64,000 nt of DNA, from NCBI GenBank assembly GCA_902702965.1, contig CACRXP010001181.1:52348-116347 (forward strand). The letters are read 5' to 3'. Shown one piece after another: positions 35,341 through 47,523 of the stretch. Source of the stretch: Spirometra erinaceieuropaei. Taxonomy: Eukaryota > Platyhelminthes > Cestoda > Diphyllobothriidea > Diphyllobothriidae. A model generated the notes under the pieces. The model searched no databases. It was not told where the DNA came from and saw nothing but the letters and a program-made list of their open reading frames with translations. The translations under genes and the position numbers were made by a program. Each line of letters begins with the position of its first letter. The stretch's first letter is position 1.

Positions 35341-35919
35341 GATTAATGCAGTGGTAGGTGACGCTCACCGATCGTTCATACGGAACTCCCTCGTTCCGTT
35401 GTACCTTAAGGGCTCTCCCTCGAGCCCAACCAGCAGCCGCACAGCGGCGCATGATATATAGGCAGAATGTTATTACCGACAAAGACAAGGGAGACTGGAA
35501 TGGCCATTTCTGGCTTATTAGCCATCGTCAACCAGTCATACCCAACCCCGAAATGTGGAACACCCGGGGGCTCGATCCCGCGACCTGTTATCCAGAAATC
35601 CAGCACCGCTGTGCGGCTGCTGGTTGGGCTCGAGGGAGAGCCCTTAAGGCACAACGGAACGAGTGAGTTCCGTATAAACGATCGGTGAGCGCCCCCTACC
35701 ATTGTATATTCCCGATCGAAAACCGACAGGGCAACGGGCTCGTGGCCCGTTGGGTAGAGGCGTGGACTTCTAAACCAACAGGTCGCGAGTTCGCGGCTCG
35801 GGTGTTCCACACTTCGGGCTTGGGTATGGCTGGCTGACGACGGCTAATAAACCAGAAATGGCCATTCCGGACTCCCTTGTCTTTGTCGGTAATACTATTC
35901 TGCCTAGATTAATGCAGTG
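35341..35919. mobile_element. Composite inverted SINE with a 13-bp target duplication
   Basis: GATTAATGCAGTG at 35341-35353 is repeated at 35907-35919. Between lie an ~95-bp arm (35354-35450), a SINE body in minus orientation (about 35460-35600), the inverse of the arm (35606-35700) and a SINE in plus orientation (about 35726-35906). The two SINE bodies share, in inverse, a GGCAGAATGTTATTACCGAC-like end and a GAATGGCCATTTCTGG-like middle. The long frames across this region (35358-35666, 35406-35810) are shadows of the palindrome. Confidence 0.85.
35734..35802 (+). repeat. tRNA-derived head of a SINE (Arg-UCU-like)
   Basis: An A box-like TGGCCCGTTGGGTAGAGGC, an anticodon arm GTGGA-CTTCTAA-ACCAAC with TCT in the loop, and a T arm CGAG-TTCGCGG-CTCG follow each other at tRNA spacing. 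The acceptor stem is not convincing, so this is a SINE promoter region, not a functional tRNA. Confidence 0.65.
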
Positions 35920-37565
35920 TTTCGTTTGGCGGTTTGGTAGCAGCGTACATTCTAAGTATAGATTTCAAGGTGGTTTCTCAAGACGTTTTTGTGTGTTTAC
36001 GTATTTACATTGGTTGAGATGCGGTTCAATGGCGTAAACAGGATTATACTTGATTTTGCCAATATGGACGTCACAGAAATAAATATTTCATGAGGTTGCA
36101 GGTTGCCAGACCGGTAAGTGACTGATAAAGTTAAGTAGAGCTGACAACCTTTATCGCTAACATACCGTTTTGGGTCTATAACAAAGACTTTTCCTTCGTG
36201 AAATAAATTTGCTCCTTTTGTTTATTATGAATTACACCTAACTCCAGATCGTCCCTGAAATAGCGTTGAGTACTTCATGATTTTTGGTGTTTTCGATCAA
36301 TTGTTCCTGTAAACAGACTCCACACTGTGTATATTAAACCTTTCAAAATAAAATATTTCCCGAAGACGCTTACGGAAGTAGTGGGTATCTGGACGTTTTT
36401 CCCTTAGAAGATCGTTGGGATCACATTCCAGCACTTGCCTAAACATGAAACCTTGTTGTCAAGACAAAATTCAGAAACAAACATGCATTCGATTTGTTGG
36501 AAATTTTCTCAAATTAATCACTCATTCGAGGAGTGATTTAACGTGGCATTCCGTTGACCGGCGTTCATATATTTTGCATTGTTACACGGTGGAGACAGGA
36601 AAAGTTGTCTTTTTGGCCGTTTCTTTCAAGTTGCGGAAAAGTACTAATAATGTTTCTGTAGCCAGTAGAAGAATATGCATTCTGTTCTGTGGTACCATTA
36701 AATTCTGCTAACCTTACTTGCTTTAAATTCATTCCGGGGATATATTGCTTCAACGTTCTGTTTAAATTGCGGCCATTTGCTCAAAGTTTGCTCACTTTTT
36801 AGGTCTCGGTTTAGGATTATGATTGCATAACAGAGTGGCTGTTTAAATACTGATATTTTGCTGGAGCTATTAACGTTTTTGTTCGTTTGGCTTCCAAATT
36901 ATGTCTGTGCAGATAGCACACCGCACGAAAAACGATGCTTCATACATCTATGTCTAAGAATGGCTGTTCGGCCGTAGTAGTTTTGATTTCCACTCAAAAC
37001 GTTTTGAAAACGGCGAAATCATTTCGAGCCAGTAAAGCAAAAAATTGCCTGTTTACGTTAATACTGCACTTTGGGGCTTAAAATCACAGAGATTTGCTAA
37101 TCTGACTTTTAAATTCGATAAAACGTTCAGTCTCCTAAAAATAATTTGTCAGTCCGCAACCGCATTCCCATGGTTAGCATTAGATAAGAGATCGGATTCC
37201 AAGTGTGGCAAGTTGTTCAGTAGAACTCTCTGGAGTTATTTCCTCTCCTCTCTCGAAGTAAAAGACACTCAGGTGCGCAAACCAAGTCTAGAAAAAGTAT
37301 CAACATGCGAACTTGCCCACAAATTTTACAGCGTCCGTTATTGCAAAATAATGATGAGCATTTTGCCCAGTAAAACTGCCCAAGCATTTTTTGGAACGAG
37401 AAAATGGCATTTGCGTAAAGGGACTGGGTGAGCGGGCAAAATCCGCAAGGGTTAAGGTGTCTGAACATTCTCGTATCAGCTTCCGTCATTAGGTTTTGTG
37501 AGTAAGGTCACGTATTTTGTATAGGCGGACTCCCTTTGGTACATAAAACTTTGTCACTAGACCTT
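35920..37565. other. Unannotated DNA
   Basis: Small frames at 36415-36711 (98 codons) and 37045-37431 (128 codons, ATG or near-ATG starts on the plus strand) have no signal peptide or motif. The 128-codon frame is the longest here and is Lys/Ser/Phe-rich, as expected of AT-rich non-coding DNA. No repeat is seen. Confidence 0.35.
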
Positions 37566-37648
37566 AGGACAAGCGATACAAGCGAAGATGTGAGTTTCAA
37601 GAACAAGTTGATATGAAGAAGCGGTCGCTGGAACAGGGGACTTTATTC

Positions 37649-37690
37649 GCCTGAAGTTTCGGATTCTCTCTTGAACCCATCATCAGAGAC
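37649..37690 (-). ncRNA. Hammerhead ribozyme of PLE-1 (left of the inverted pair)
   Basis: Core CTGATGA and GAAAC intact, cleavage triplet TTC, stem II GGGTTC/GAATCC with one G-U pair, stem I GTCT/AGGC. Confidence 0.82.
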
Positions 37691-37714
37691 AGTGGCGAAA
37701 ACGTTTCTGCCACT

Positions 37715-37756
37715 GTCTCAGTTGGTAGGTTCGAGTGAGAATTCGAAATCTCAGAC
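37715..37756 (+). ncRNA. Decayed hammerhead ribozyme (right of the inverted pair)
   Basis: GTCT is followed by CAGTTGG where CTGATGA should be, so the core is dead. The GAAA and the stem I partner AGAC remain; GTCT/AGAC is a fully complementary version of the GTCT/AGGC stem in other copies. Confidence 0.6.
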
Positions 37757-37805
37757 CAATAAATTTTTTGTCCCGGTGATCGCTTCTTCATATCGATGAA
37801 CGAAA

Positions 37806-38833
37806 TGTCCGCAAGTTGTATGCAACATGTGTCTGGTGTTTTTTTGGCTGGTAAGCACTGAGGCACGATTCGGTTATTTCAGGACATACTCTCAAGCTAT
37901 GTTCGAAAAAAAATTAAATTTGGAGTGCTTTTACTTTATGCGAGCTACGGGTTTCCCTGAGCAAATGTGGTAGGCTACCTTTTAGGCCTTACTACCCCCA
38001 TGAGACTTAACCGTTTTGGCAGCTACATTCAAACACAACCCATGAGGTGAGAGTTTATGGTTTTGAAAAATTTGATGTAGTTCGGGTACACATGCCAGCA
38101 GTGCTGTGGAAACGCACAAAGAACTATATGCCACTCAAAAACCAGAGTGATTATGCGTCAGTCGTCTGCGGGTGGACGAACCAGTAAACGTCTTCCACAT
38201 ATCAGACGCAGATCCCATGATTTATTTTAATTTTTCAAAAGGAAAATTATTCAGGATACTGTCAAAAGGTTCAAACGTGTTTCTTTAATGCTGTGCCCTT
38301 TCGCACAACACGTCTGCAAGGGATTTGGGTAATTAGTCGGTTTTCGAACGTTTTAATGTGTTGCAGTTTTGAAAGTTGGGCTTTTTAAACATTCCGGGAA
38401 TATGTGTGTCAATTTGGAATGAATGTTTTGAAGGGAACTTCTTCAAATCGAACCTGGTCCAATGATACAAAAGCCGACAAAGCTACTGCCTGGATAATTC
38501 CCTGATATCTGCGGTCTCAGCTGGTCTTGATAATCATACCCAACTTAGGTGTGGGCTTGAAAAGCTTTGTTTAGAATAACTTGCTACAGCTTCTTTCATT
38601 AGTTGCAGAGGAAATCGCAAAACTGGGCATTAAAATATTTTTAATAAAATAAAACGCTGTCCATGTTTTTATCTGGCGAATGGTTTATTTTACTCTTTGC
38701 AAATACAATACAGAAAATTAATGACTCTAGCAGAAAGAAGGGGCATTTCATAAACTATTGCTTGACAAAAATGTTCGTCCCATTCAATTGAATATCAAAA
38801 TCTTCAACAAATGAATCATATGTCATTAAACTG
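37806..38833. other. Unannotated DNA
   Basis: AT-rich with no recognisable gene or repeat. Confidence 0.35.
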
Positions 38834-39075
38834 TGCTGCAGATGCGCTGACTCATGGAACATTAACCGAGATGCTGAAATGCGTTTTCGACTCAAAGAGA
38901 TTACTCAAGTAGGTTTGTAATATCAGTCCGCATGCATCATTATCCCAAAATATTTCCGTCGCCCCGGGCTTTCGGCTTTATAACGGACTTTTTTGGCCGC
39001 CTACATAAACTACACCCTGTAAAAAATGATTAATTCTATGATATGTACTTTTCCTATTGAATTCAACAACTGTCA
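38834..39075 (+). mobile_element. Left half of a subfamily-A foldback element
   Basis: Begins with a diverged terminus (GCAGATGCGCTGACTCATGG), continues with GAAATGCGTTTTCGACTCAA and the GGCCGCCTACATAAACTACA arm, then loses similarity. No right half is found. Confidence 0.65.
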
Positions 39076-42000
39076 ACGCTAGCCTGTTCATTTTTACTGG
39101 ACTGTCTAAGCTGGCGTCCTTCTGAGGTCTTAAAAAGATCGTCCATGATAATAATTATCTCATCTCGCACCCATAATGTAGTCATGCATACGGAATATTT
39201 TTTAATGAAATATGCCAACCGTTATAGAAACTCTTCTGTCAGAATACCAGTACTTCGACGGCTTCTAATCAGATAGTAAAATTACGAAGTCAAACTTATA
39301 AAACTAACCGTTAAAAATATACGGGACTAAAAACCGGTCAAAAACTGCATCCTTAGCAAATACACATCAATGCAATGCAAGTCAAAGTTATTTATAGAAA
39401 TTAGGTAGGCAGTTATCCTCATGCTAACTTAGTTCTGCACGGTACTTATTTTTTACGTGAATGTCTCAGAAAATAAATTATTTGCTTTCGTAATTTTTAG
39501 CAATAACGCCGATAAAAATTTTGTTTGCTTTAAGAATTTTCTAAATAATTAATCAAAATCAAATATGCAGATGGAAACAGACTGTAAAACTCACCGCGGT
39601 CATGCATGGCCAACGTCGACTCCCTCATCCACCCTGCGGGAAAAGCGCTCTTAAAACGCCTTCTGTCCCATCAGCCTTGACCGGCACAGAGAAATTACAT
39701 GATATTTTACGAAAACGCGCCTTGTCAGAATTTAGGAGAGCTAGCGAAATGCTCAGTATTATTTTAACTTTGGTTTCCCTAACAGGTTTATGACAATGAT
39801 TATCATTTCTTCAAAGTAGTAAAATATTAAATTAAGAGAACATTTGACTGTCCCAAGAAGTGTGAATATGCGCGAGAAAAAGATGAGTGTCACAAAAAAA
39901 CATTGTAGGTGTGTTCTAGATACATTGTTATTTAAGAGACTCAATGACAGCCTTATGTGTCAACATTATGAAACTAAAAGGACATAACCGCTGATGTTTT
40001 CGATTCCCTTAATCTAAATAAACGGAAACCGGGTCGAAATTCTTCGTACTTAATGTACAAGGGAGTAAACCGCAGGAATTGCGAGAGTTTTACAAAATTT
40101 GCATTCCAGCTGACAACTTTTCTGTTAAAATATGCACCGGAATTCACGAAACGTTGGCAAACCCGCTTTTAGATGAAAAAAACATGCCAAATCAACATAG
40201 CGCCTTGTACAAATATTTTAAAGATTCTGTCATAATTCTTGTGGTCTTCAAACGTAATACATTTTTAGATGGTTTCAATAAAACGATAGAGCTGTGTCGG
40301 AAATGGTCTGCTGCTCTTACGTTATCATGAGAGATTTATATTAAAGTGGTTAATTTTGGCGGAACGTCCTTGTACTTGCTCGATATCAGTAAAAATTCGT
40401 TTACCTCTCCTACGGCTCAAAGTAAGGTAATCACAAATACAAAGCGTTTTGCAGCTTTTGTATTGGCCAAACCCATGCCGAAAAAATCCATTTTTGCAAA
40501 ATATGGTTCTAAGTAATTTTGTTTAGTTAAACTACTTCTGGTTTCACGCTTTAATAAGCAAAATGCAATTATAGGCATTTCCTTGTTTAAATGCATCCAC
40601 AGTTTTTCCACGTTTGCGGATATTACATAAAAGACATTAAAACGTTTCACTACCAAATAGTTGCTTTATTTCTTAGCATATGTTAAGATAGGTTTTACGT
40701 AGTCTGATTTATCATTAGACTCTCCTAGAAATTGAAAAATATGGAGTATTTTGGCAGTTTAAACAAAACTTCAGAATTCATAATACCAAACTGCTGTATA
40801 TTGTAGTCGTAAAGCAAAACCTGAAGTTAGTGGCATGGCTCCAGTATGAAGACACTTGTGGGTTCTTTCGTTTTCAGCGAGTAAATTACCGGGGAAAGTC
40901 AGTTAAATGTTCTTACTTCTTCTAAGGCTTCCTTGGGAAGGGGTAAAGTGCGTCGACATTCGCCAACAAGCATTTTAATTAATAACTTTCTAAGGAGGCT
41001 AATTATTAGAGAAGGTTGTCATTTCAATAAAAAGCATATTCGCTGCAGAACCGCGTCGTAGATATTCATTTTTTTGGAGATTAGATTTCATGTTTGTGTA
41101 GGTCTACAAACATGCCACAAACGGTCACGTGCATAAAAAACGCTCAAGAACTTGCCACTTTAACGCAGCTTTTAAGAAACATCTAACTTTGACAAATCTG
41201 ATAGACAAAGACTAACGAAACAATTATCTTGGCAGTCGACTGAAAACACTGAGCTTGCGATATTTCAAGGACACCCTGGGACTCGAAGGATTCTGCCGCA
41301 GCCAAAAACCACAATAATTTTGTTGAAGAAAGCTCCAATTAATACAATTAATACCATGTCTGACACATGCACATGTTTACCGATGCGCTGCCGTTACATG
41401 ACCCATCTGCGGGGGGCTCATCTTATTAGGTTTTCCCTGAGTGCTTTCTGATAATTTTTGAAAAAATTGAAAATTTGCGATTTCACAACTGCAATATCCA
41501 CCATAAAACAGACGGTTAATGCTGGGGGACCCACTAATGAGTGGAACTCCTCGCGGCTGTGCCATGCGGTGGCTGACTATTGGGAGACACGTGCCTGGGT
41601 CTTAATCTAACCCCTGTGCCTTCATGCCTGATAGTTAGTGCAACTTACGCCTCTGATTGCGTCCGTTAATGCTGTTCAAACTTCCCTGTCATTGAGTGGA
41701 CTGTTTGCATGTGACCTTATCTCTGCGATGACTCTATCATATAAACCAAACTACAACGCTTCTACAAGCTATACGTGAAAAATGCAGCATTGCCCGGTGA
41801 AACAGTTTTTGAACCTATACCGTCATATTTTGCTTTCCACTAATTACATAGGATATTTAGGTATAAACTGCATAAAGGAGTAAGCTTGATTTTTATGCTT
41901 CTTATGCTGTCTTATTTACCTAGCAATTTTTATGGATGGAATTTGCGTACTTGAAAAACACGAGTTTATTTATTTGACAAGGTTTTTCATGCTTTCGGCT

Positions 42001-42149
42001 GCTCCGCGCTTTCTAAGGAATTTGGAATTTCTTAACAGCGGAATGAAACATCCTTTGTTTGTTTTTGATTACTCGTTCATTTTAATTGGGAGTTTTAGTC
42101 AATGCAGTTAAGTCGTTAATTTAGGCAAATTATAAGACTTACACTATGT
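39076..42149. other. Long unannotated AT-rich stretch
   Basis: Frames at 39602-39793, 40079-40330 (+) and 40417-40656, 41377-41565 (-) are short and unrecognised. I see no repeats or RNA genes. Confidence 0.35.
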
Positions 42150-42335
42150 ACTGTAGAATGATATTACCGATAGAGACTAGGAAGACTGGAATGGCTATTT
42201 CTGACTTTTAGCCGTCATAAGCCAGTCACACCCAATCACAGGTTTTACAAACTCAAAATGCTCGATCCGGCTACCCGTTAGTTAGAAGTCGAACATCCTA
42301 ACCCCCGAACCTGGGGCTTGTTACCGGCTGGTCGC
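42150..42335 (-). repeat. SINE relic of the 35.4-35.9 kb family
   Basis: TAGAATGATATTACCGATAG, then GACTGGAATGGCTATTTCTG and AGCCAGTCACACCCAA match the minus-oriented SINE body at 35460-35580 in the same order, with many substitutions. The tRNA-like head at the right is degraded. Confidence 0.75.
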
Positions 42336-42670
42336 GATCAGATAAAATGACAATGGTAGAGGAACTTTCGCCGATCATAATACAAGACACCCTCGTCCTG
42401 CTTTGTGCCTTGGGACTTAATATCCAGCTTCACCGGTAACCACACAACAGCCAGTAGTATAGACGGAACAAAATTATTGATAGAAGATGAAGATGCGATC
42501 ACTGGAACAAGACCCGTGAGCCTGGTAGTCATCTGGGGGATTGTATATGTATTACTTGGAAAATCCTGCTTGGGCAGTCAGCTTACTGTATCAGATTTCG
42601 TGGATTTCAGACGTTGCAGTAAGTTGGGCGAGTACCTTTACCCAAATGTGATTAAACTGGCGTCGTCCGG
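42336..42670. other. Unannotated DNA with a possible PLE-1 tail trace
   Basis: GATGCGATCACTGGAACAAG at about 42492 resembles the PLE-1 tail next to the ribozyme, but no ribozyme core follows. The 91-codon frame at 42405-42680 is not supported by any motif. Confidence 0.3.
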
Positions 42671-42672
42671 CA

Positions 42673-42765
42673 AGGCCTAGTAGCTCAGGTGGTTAGATCA
42701 TTGACTGTACTAAAGCCTCTCCTTGTTGTCGTAGGTTGAAACGCCACTTGGGCACCGAATTTCTC
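42673..42765 (+). repeat. tRNA-like sequence, probable SINE relic
   Basis: TAGTAGCTCAGGTGGTTAGA is a good A box and GTAGGTTGAAACGCC a fair B box, about 45 bases apart. The anticodon arm and acceptor stem do not form a clean cloverleaf, so I call it a tRNA-derived relic rather than a tRNA gene. Confidence 0.5.
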
Positions 42766-43139
42766 ACGGTTGTGTCAAGTTATTTGAAATCTGCCAAAAC
42801 ACCTCTAAATTATCCATGGAGACAAAAGCGATCAGAAGGACTGTTTCTAACCTTTTCGTCCAAAATTTATAAATTTGTGAGTTTTACGAACAATCTAAAG
42901 TTTCCTAATAATTATGCTAGTGGATATTTATTAAATGTTTTTCTAAGTTTTTTTCCAAAGAATTAGAGACCGCGGCTCAATAGTAAAGCGGATCCACTTT
43001 TAGGCCTCGGAATGGTGTGTATGCTTGAGGGCAGAAAGGATGCTACTAGGATACTTCCGGAGGGTAAAGCGAAACTTCTGTACAAAATATATCATTAAAT
43101 GATCAAGCGCTGAACTAATGCCATTGTGCGGCCTTTAGA
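42766..43139. other. Unannotated DNA
   Basis: A short frame at 42736-42966 has no motif. A second weak tRNA-like stretch near 42972 (GCGGCTCAATAGTAAAGCGG) lacks a B box at the right distance. Confidence 0.3.
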
Positions 43140-44137
43140 TACAGTAAATGTGCTAACTCATGAAATGTCGACCAAAATTTCGAAATGCGTTCTCGTTTCG
43201 AAAAGATAAATTAAGTAGTGCTTTAAAAGTAATCATAATGCAGCACAAGATCTATAGTTATCCAGTTACCTCAGGATGTCGGCTTTCGAAAGCACTTATT
43301 TTTGGCTGCATGCAAGATCTATACTCTACAAAAAATGACTACCTAAGTAGCATGCATTTTCCCCATTGATTTTCGATGCGCTTGAAACTTCAATGATATT
43401 TCATGGAAAACACGCATAAAAATATTCATTCTTTTACTTATTCGGTAGGAAATCGCGTCTTCTTCCAATTTCATACCCCAAAAAGATTGTAATTGGTTTT
43501 AAAAAGCTTTACTAATTCCCGAATAATTTTGTATGCGACCTGCTGTTACACTTGCATTCAGGTTTTCAAAACTACAAGCTGTATATTTTCCGTGTAATGA
43601 AAACCACGCATTTCTCTACTTTGTTAAGAGGAAACCATATGAGGTTCATAAAATTAAGCAGTGGATTTGATCAATATTGTTAACTTTACAAGCCACATTC
43701 GTCAATGCAGATACATGACGTTTCATGAACGGCCATTTAACGGTATTAAAAAACCTCACAATTGGAAACTTTTTTTAAACCGAATTATACTCTTCTTTTG
43801 AGTATGGAATTAAAAGAAGACGTGATTTTCTACCGAATGAGTAAAAGAATGAATATTTTTTTGCATGTTTTCCGTGAAATATCATTGAATCTTCAAGGGC
43901 ATCGAAAATCAATGCGAAAAATGCATGCTAACTAAGTAGTCATTTTTTGCAGAGCATAGATCTTGCATGCAGCCGAAAATAAGTTCTTTCGAAAACCGAC
44001 ACTGTGAGGTAACGGGATCATTATAGAGTTATGCTGCATCATGATTAGTTTTACAACACTATTTAATTTATCTTTTCGAAACGAGAATGCATTTTGAAAT
44101 TTCGGTTGACATTTCATGAGTTAATGCATCTACTGTA
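43140..44137. mobile_element. Foldback element, subfamily A (well preserved)
   Basis: TACAGTAAATGTGCTAACTC at the left, TTAATGCATCTACTGTA at the right, TA at both ends, 998 bp. Arms of about 370 bp are near-perfect inverses around a ~250-bp unpaired centre (about 43520-43770). Very similar to 13923-14911 and 55404-56175. Confidence 0.9.
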
Positions 44138-46445
44138 TATAATAGGAAAAACACTGGTTTAAATAGAGCATCATTTAATAACATGTTATTTAAAATATCG
44201 CTTGTTTATATATCTTGTCAAAAATAAATCATCAACCACCTCTGGGGCTTTTTGATAAACTGCAGCTTGTACTTTTTGCATTCGTGTGCAGCACGGTCCA
44301 TTATGACACTATTTTTAAGTATATCTCATCTTAAATCCCGAAAATACATGTCACTTTTCACTCTGAACGAGCAACTTCTAAGATTGCTGAAAGGGTGCAT
44401 ATAAATCCAAGAGTTTTTAAACAAGAGTGGAATACATCTGTGTATATAATTAGCTATTAGGGCTTCACTGTGTAAAGAATGTAGGATAACACGTTCTAAG
44501 GGTTTCAGTCCTTCTTATCAAAACACAACTCTTGCAAAATGTATGGCTACAGCGCCTCAGGGATAGTTATTCATATGAAATTATTTGGACAGACAAATAC
44601 TGTTAGTGTAGGGTACTCTAGCTGTCGTTAGTCTACAAATATACATAACATGACTACCTTAGATGAATAAGAGATGTGTTAAAGTTTTCTTCAGGACAAA
44701 AGCATGCCCGTTTGTAGATAATGTCTAAAGCGTTTGCTAAAGTTCACGGACTAACTATAGTTCTCCTGGTAGTAGACTTGTTTTTCATTTCACATTGTGC
44801 AGTTCTGTTCATCATAGCTTTACTCAACTCTGCAACTTGATCAGTGTTTTATTTCATAAATGTGAATCCTCTTAGATTTTGCAAGAAAAAACTTTTGTAC
44901 GGACAAATGCGCATGTGCTGCCCCCCATAATTGAAAGGCTTCGGATCACAAGTAAAACCTATGTCCGAAATTTAAAACAGCACCTGTACGGATTACCTTT
45001 AAAAATAAATTGTCCTGCAATGACGCCTATTCAGAAGTTGACAAAGGAACATAGTTACCGCAATTTCGCCCACACATTGACATTGGGCCCACATAAAAGG
45101 TGGGTGCAAATCGAACAGGTACCGCCCCTGATCACCCTCTTCAACCTTCCTGAATTGTTTATTATGGCATCCTTAACACCATCTTTTTTGATTTACTTGA
45201 AAAAGTAATAAAAGGAGCATGTCCACTTATCATCTAACGGCTTGGACGGGTGACAGCCATTCTACTCAAAGGGCTTACTGTAGACCGCATCAGCGGGTGC
45301 CTTGTTGAAGTGATAAGGCCACGCGTCTGAGACAGGACCGAATAACTTTCTTATTTATCAGTGTTCACTCACACAAAATGCACATGCACTTTTCAGAGAT
45401 GTTGCAAATCCTGTCAGCTGACCCCATCTTTTTTTATTGTATGTGGCTTTTTCCTCCCAAAATACTTCATTTTTATTCTTATCCTTGAACTTTTTACGTG
45501 GTTTTTTTCTCTTGCAGATTGTTTTGATGCACTGTCAGATATGAGATGAAGAAAAGGCCTGGAGACAGGACGATGCCGCCCAAGTGAAATGAACAAAAGA
45601 ACAATGGAATCTCTAGTGTCTGTGAATATGGATACTATGTAAGATTGTCCAGACAAAGCTTCTTTATTAATTCGATGAGGGCCATTGTTATCTGTCCTCA
45701 TACAAATTTGATGTGGAGAACAATGCCAATAGAAAAAAGTTAACCTTATTTTCTAAGCTAAACGAGATGTTGATCCAAAGAAAAAAACTAAGGAAAAAGT
45801 GTGTCCCTAGGCGAAACTCACAGATCCCACTTTCACCCCCGTTCTGTAAAGTAGCTGTTGAATTAAATTTTTTTAATACGTGTTTTCAATAATTATGAAA
45901 TTAATGTATGGGTTTACACCGAAGTTCTACGCCCTTGTTAAGTCAACCAAAAAAATACAAAACAATCATTCTCGTTCTCATTGTGTTCCACGCAACCTCT
46001 TCTTTATATACTGAACTCAGAAAATTTCACCTTTCTGTTATAAATCCATTTTTTATTATAAAAAATGGTTGAGACCGTGAAATCTTTAATTATAGAATAC
46101 AGTGTCTGTTCGTCTGTTAGTGGTGCCCATGAAAAATACAATGTGGTCCAAATTCATCGCAAAACTATAAGACATCTCTTTAACAGCACAGTAATATATG
46201 GTTTTCTTTGCACGGAAATTATTAGCATATAGTTCGAAGGTCCCGAGAAGAAATGCACTTGTAGGTATGGTCAAAATTACGGGGAGATTGAGGGCGCCCT
46301 GTAGAACCCATAGGTATTCTTTATTCGAACAAAAAACTGAACAAAACTTAATATGATGCCAAATAAGTACAACGACCAAGTTACAGAGGTATCTTTTCAG
46401 AACCAAATCATCTTAGAAATGTGCCGCACAATAAATAGTCTTTCA
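44138..46445. other. Unannotated AT-rich DNA
   Basis: The 109-codon frame at 44879-45208 (+) and the 106-codon minus-strand frame at 46086-46406 start at non-ATG codons or lack any motif. No repeats are recognised. Confidence 0.35.
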
Positions 46446-47337
46446 GCCTCGCCTGAGTAATCCTTTATGATTAAAAAACATTTAGGATATTTGGTTGACA
46501 TCTCACGAGACAGACCGTTTTGGATTAGCCAAAACATTGACGTTTAGATGCATTTCTTGAACCTCCGGTAAAAATCTCACTCGGTAACCGAGGCCACTCA
46601 AGTAGCATATACTTATCAAGTTGATTTTCGCTATCCTTATAAATTCAAATTTGTTCAAGTGAAAATGCGCACAAACTGTGCTTTTAAATTATTCGGTAGC
46701 AAACTGTGTTGTGTCTACATTTTGTGCTTAAAATTGGCGTCTTTTTTTATAAAAGGCTTCTAATTATGATAATTTTCATGACCATGTCATGCTCGTTCAT
46801 ACGGTATCACAACTGTCCGTTTATTAATGCTTTCCATGTGGTATGCAATGTAGTCCGCATTCACTGCAAGATTTCGTGAACACTAAGTGATGCTATCTTA
46901 AATTAATGCACGAATATATCATTTTCCTTACGCAGTAATTTTATGCTTTGTAGACCGAAATTGTTAAAGGATAATGCAACGGCTAATCTGACTCAAAAAT
47001 ATTCGGGAATTAAAAAGGGTTTGCGGAATCTTAATACGCCTTTCTCTTGATTATGAAAAGTAAAGCTGACGCAATTTTCTACCAAATGAACAAAATAAAG
47101 TTTATTTTGTGTGCGTTTCCTATAAAATATATTTGAATTTATAAGGCTATCAAAAATCAATATAAAAATGCATGCTACTCAAGAAGCCACTTATCGAGTG
47201 TGGTTTTAAAGGGAGTCAAAAAAGTGTATTTTAAAGCCAACATACTGACGAGTTCGAATATTAGGGAATTTTGCCTCTTGATAATTAACTTTGCAACACC
47301 ACTTAAACAATACTTCCCAGTCGAAAACGCTTGAGCA
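46446..47337. mobile_element. Rearranged subfamily-B foldback element
   Basis: From about 46520 the left-arm interior, centre and right arm of a B element follow in order, up to the AGTCGAAAACGCTTGAGC break at about 47337. The first ~65 bases (46446-46510) are a B terminus, but in inverse orientation to what the left end should be. The right terminal repeat is missing. Confidence 0.65.
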
Positions 47338-47523
47338 CATAGCCTATCATTATCGTTTACGAGGTAGTAATGCGCTGGCTTGTTTGCAAAACAAAATTTA
47401 TGAGTATCACATTTATTTTCTTAAACGTGAACAGGCTGAAGCCGCAGTGTATCCGATGGAATCTGGCAGGCGTTAAAACACAATCAGCAACTGTCGTTTC
47501 TCATTGCCTTTGTAAAAAATAAG

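Larger units (their letters stand above)
37566..37805. mobile_element. Inverted pair of PLE-1 terminal segments
   Basis: Left half: PLE-1 tail and ribozyme in minus orientation. Right half: ribozyme and tail in plus orientation, more decayed. They meet near 37700 with almost no element body between them, so both outer ends are the element 3' tail. Confidence 0.8.

Noticed and set aside
35734..35802. Functional tRNA-Arg(UCU)
   Set aside because: The D, anticodon and T arms are recognisable but the acceptor stem is not, and the sequence is embedded in a repeated SINE body.
35358..35810. Frames of 102-134 codons on both strands
   Set aside because: They fall on the palindromic SINE composite; their mirrored peptide sequences follow from the inverted repeat.
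37045..37431. 128-codon plus-strand frame as a host gene
   Set aside because: No signal peptide, domain or codon-composition contrast with its surroundings; a frame of this length can arise by chance in 64 kb.
42673..42765. Functional tRNA gene
   Set aside because: A and B boxes are plausible, but no acceptor stem or clean anticodon arm forms; treated as a SINE relic.
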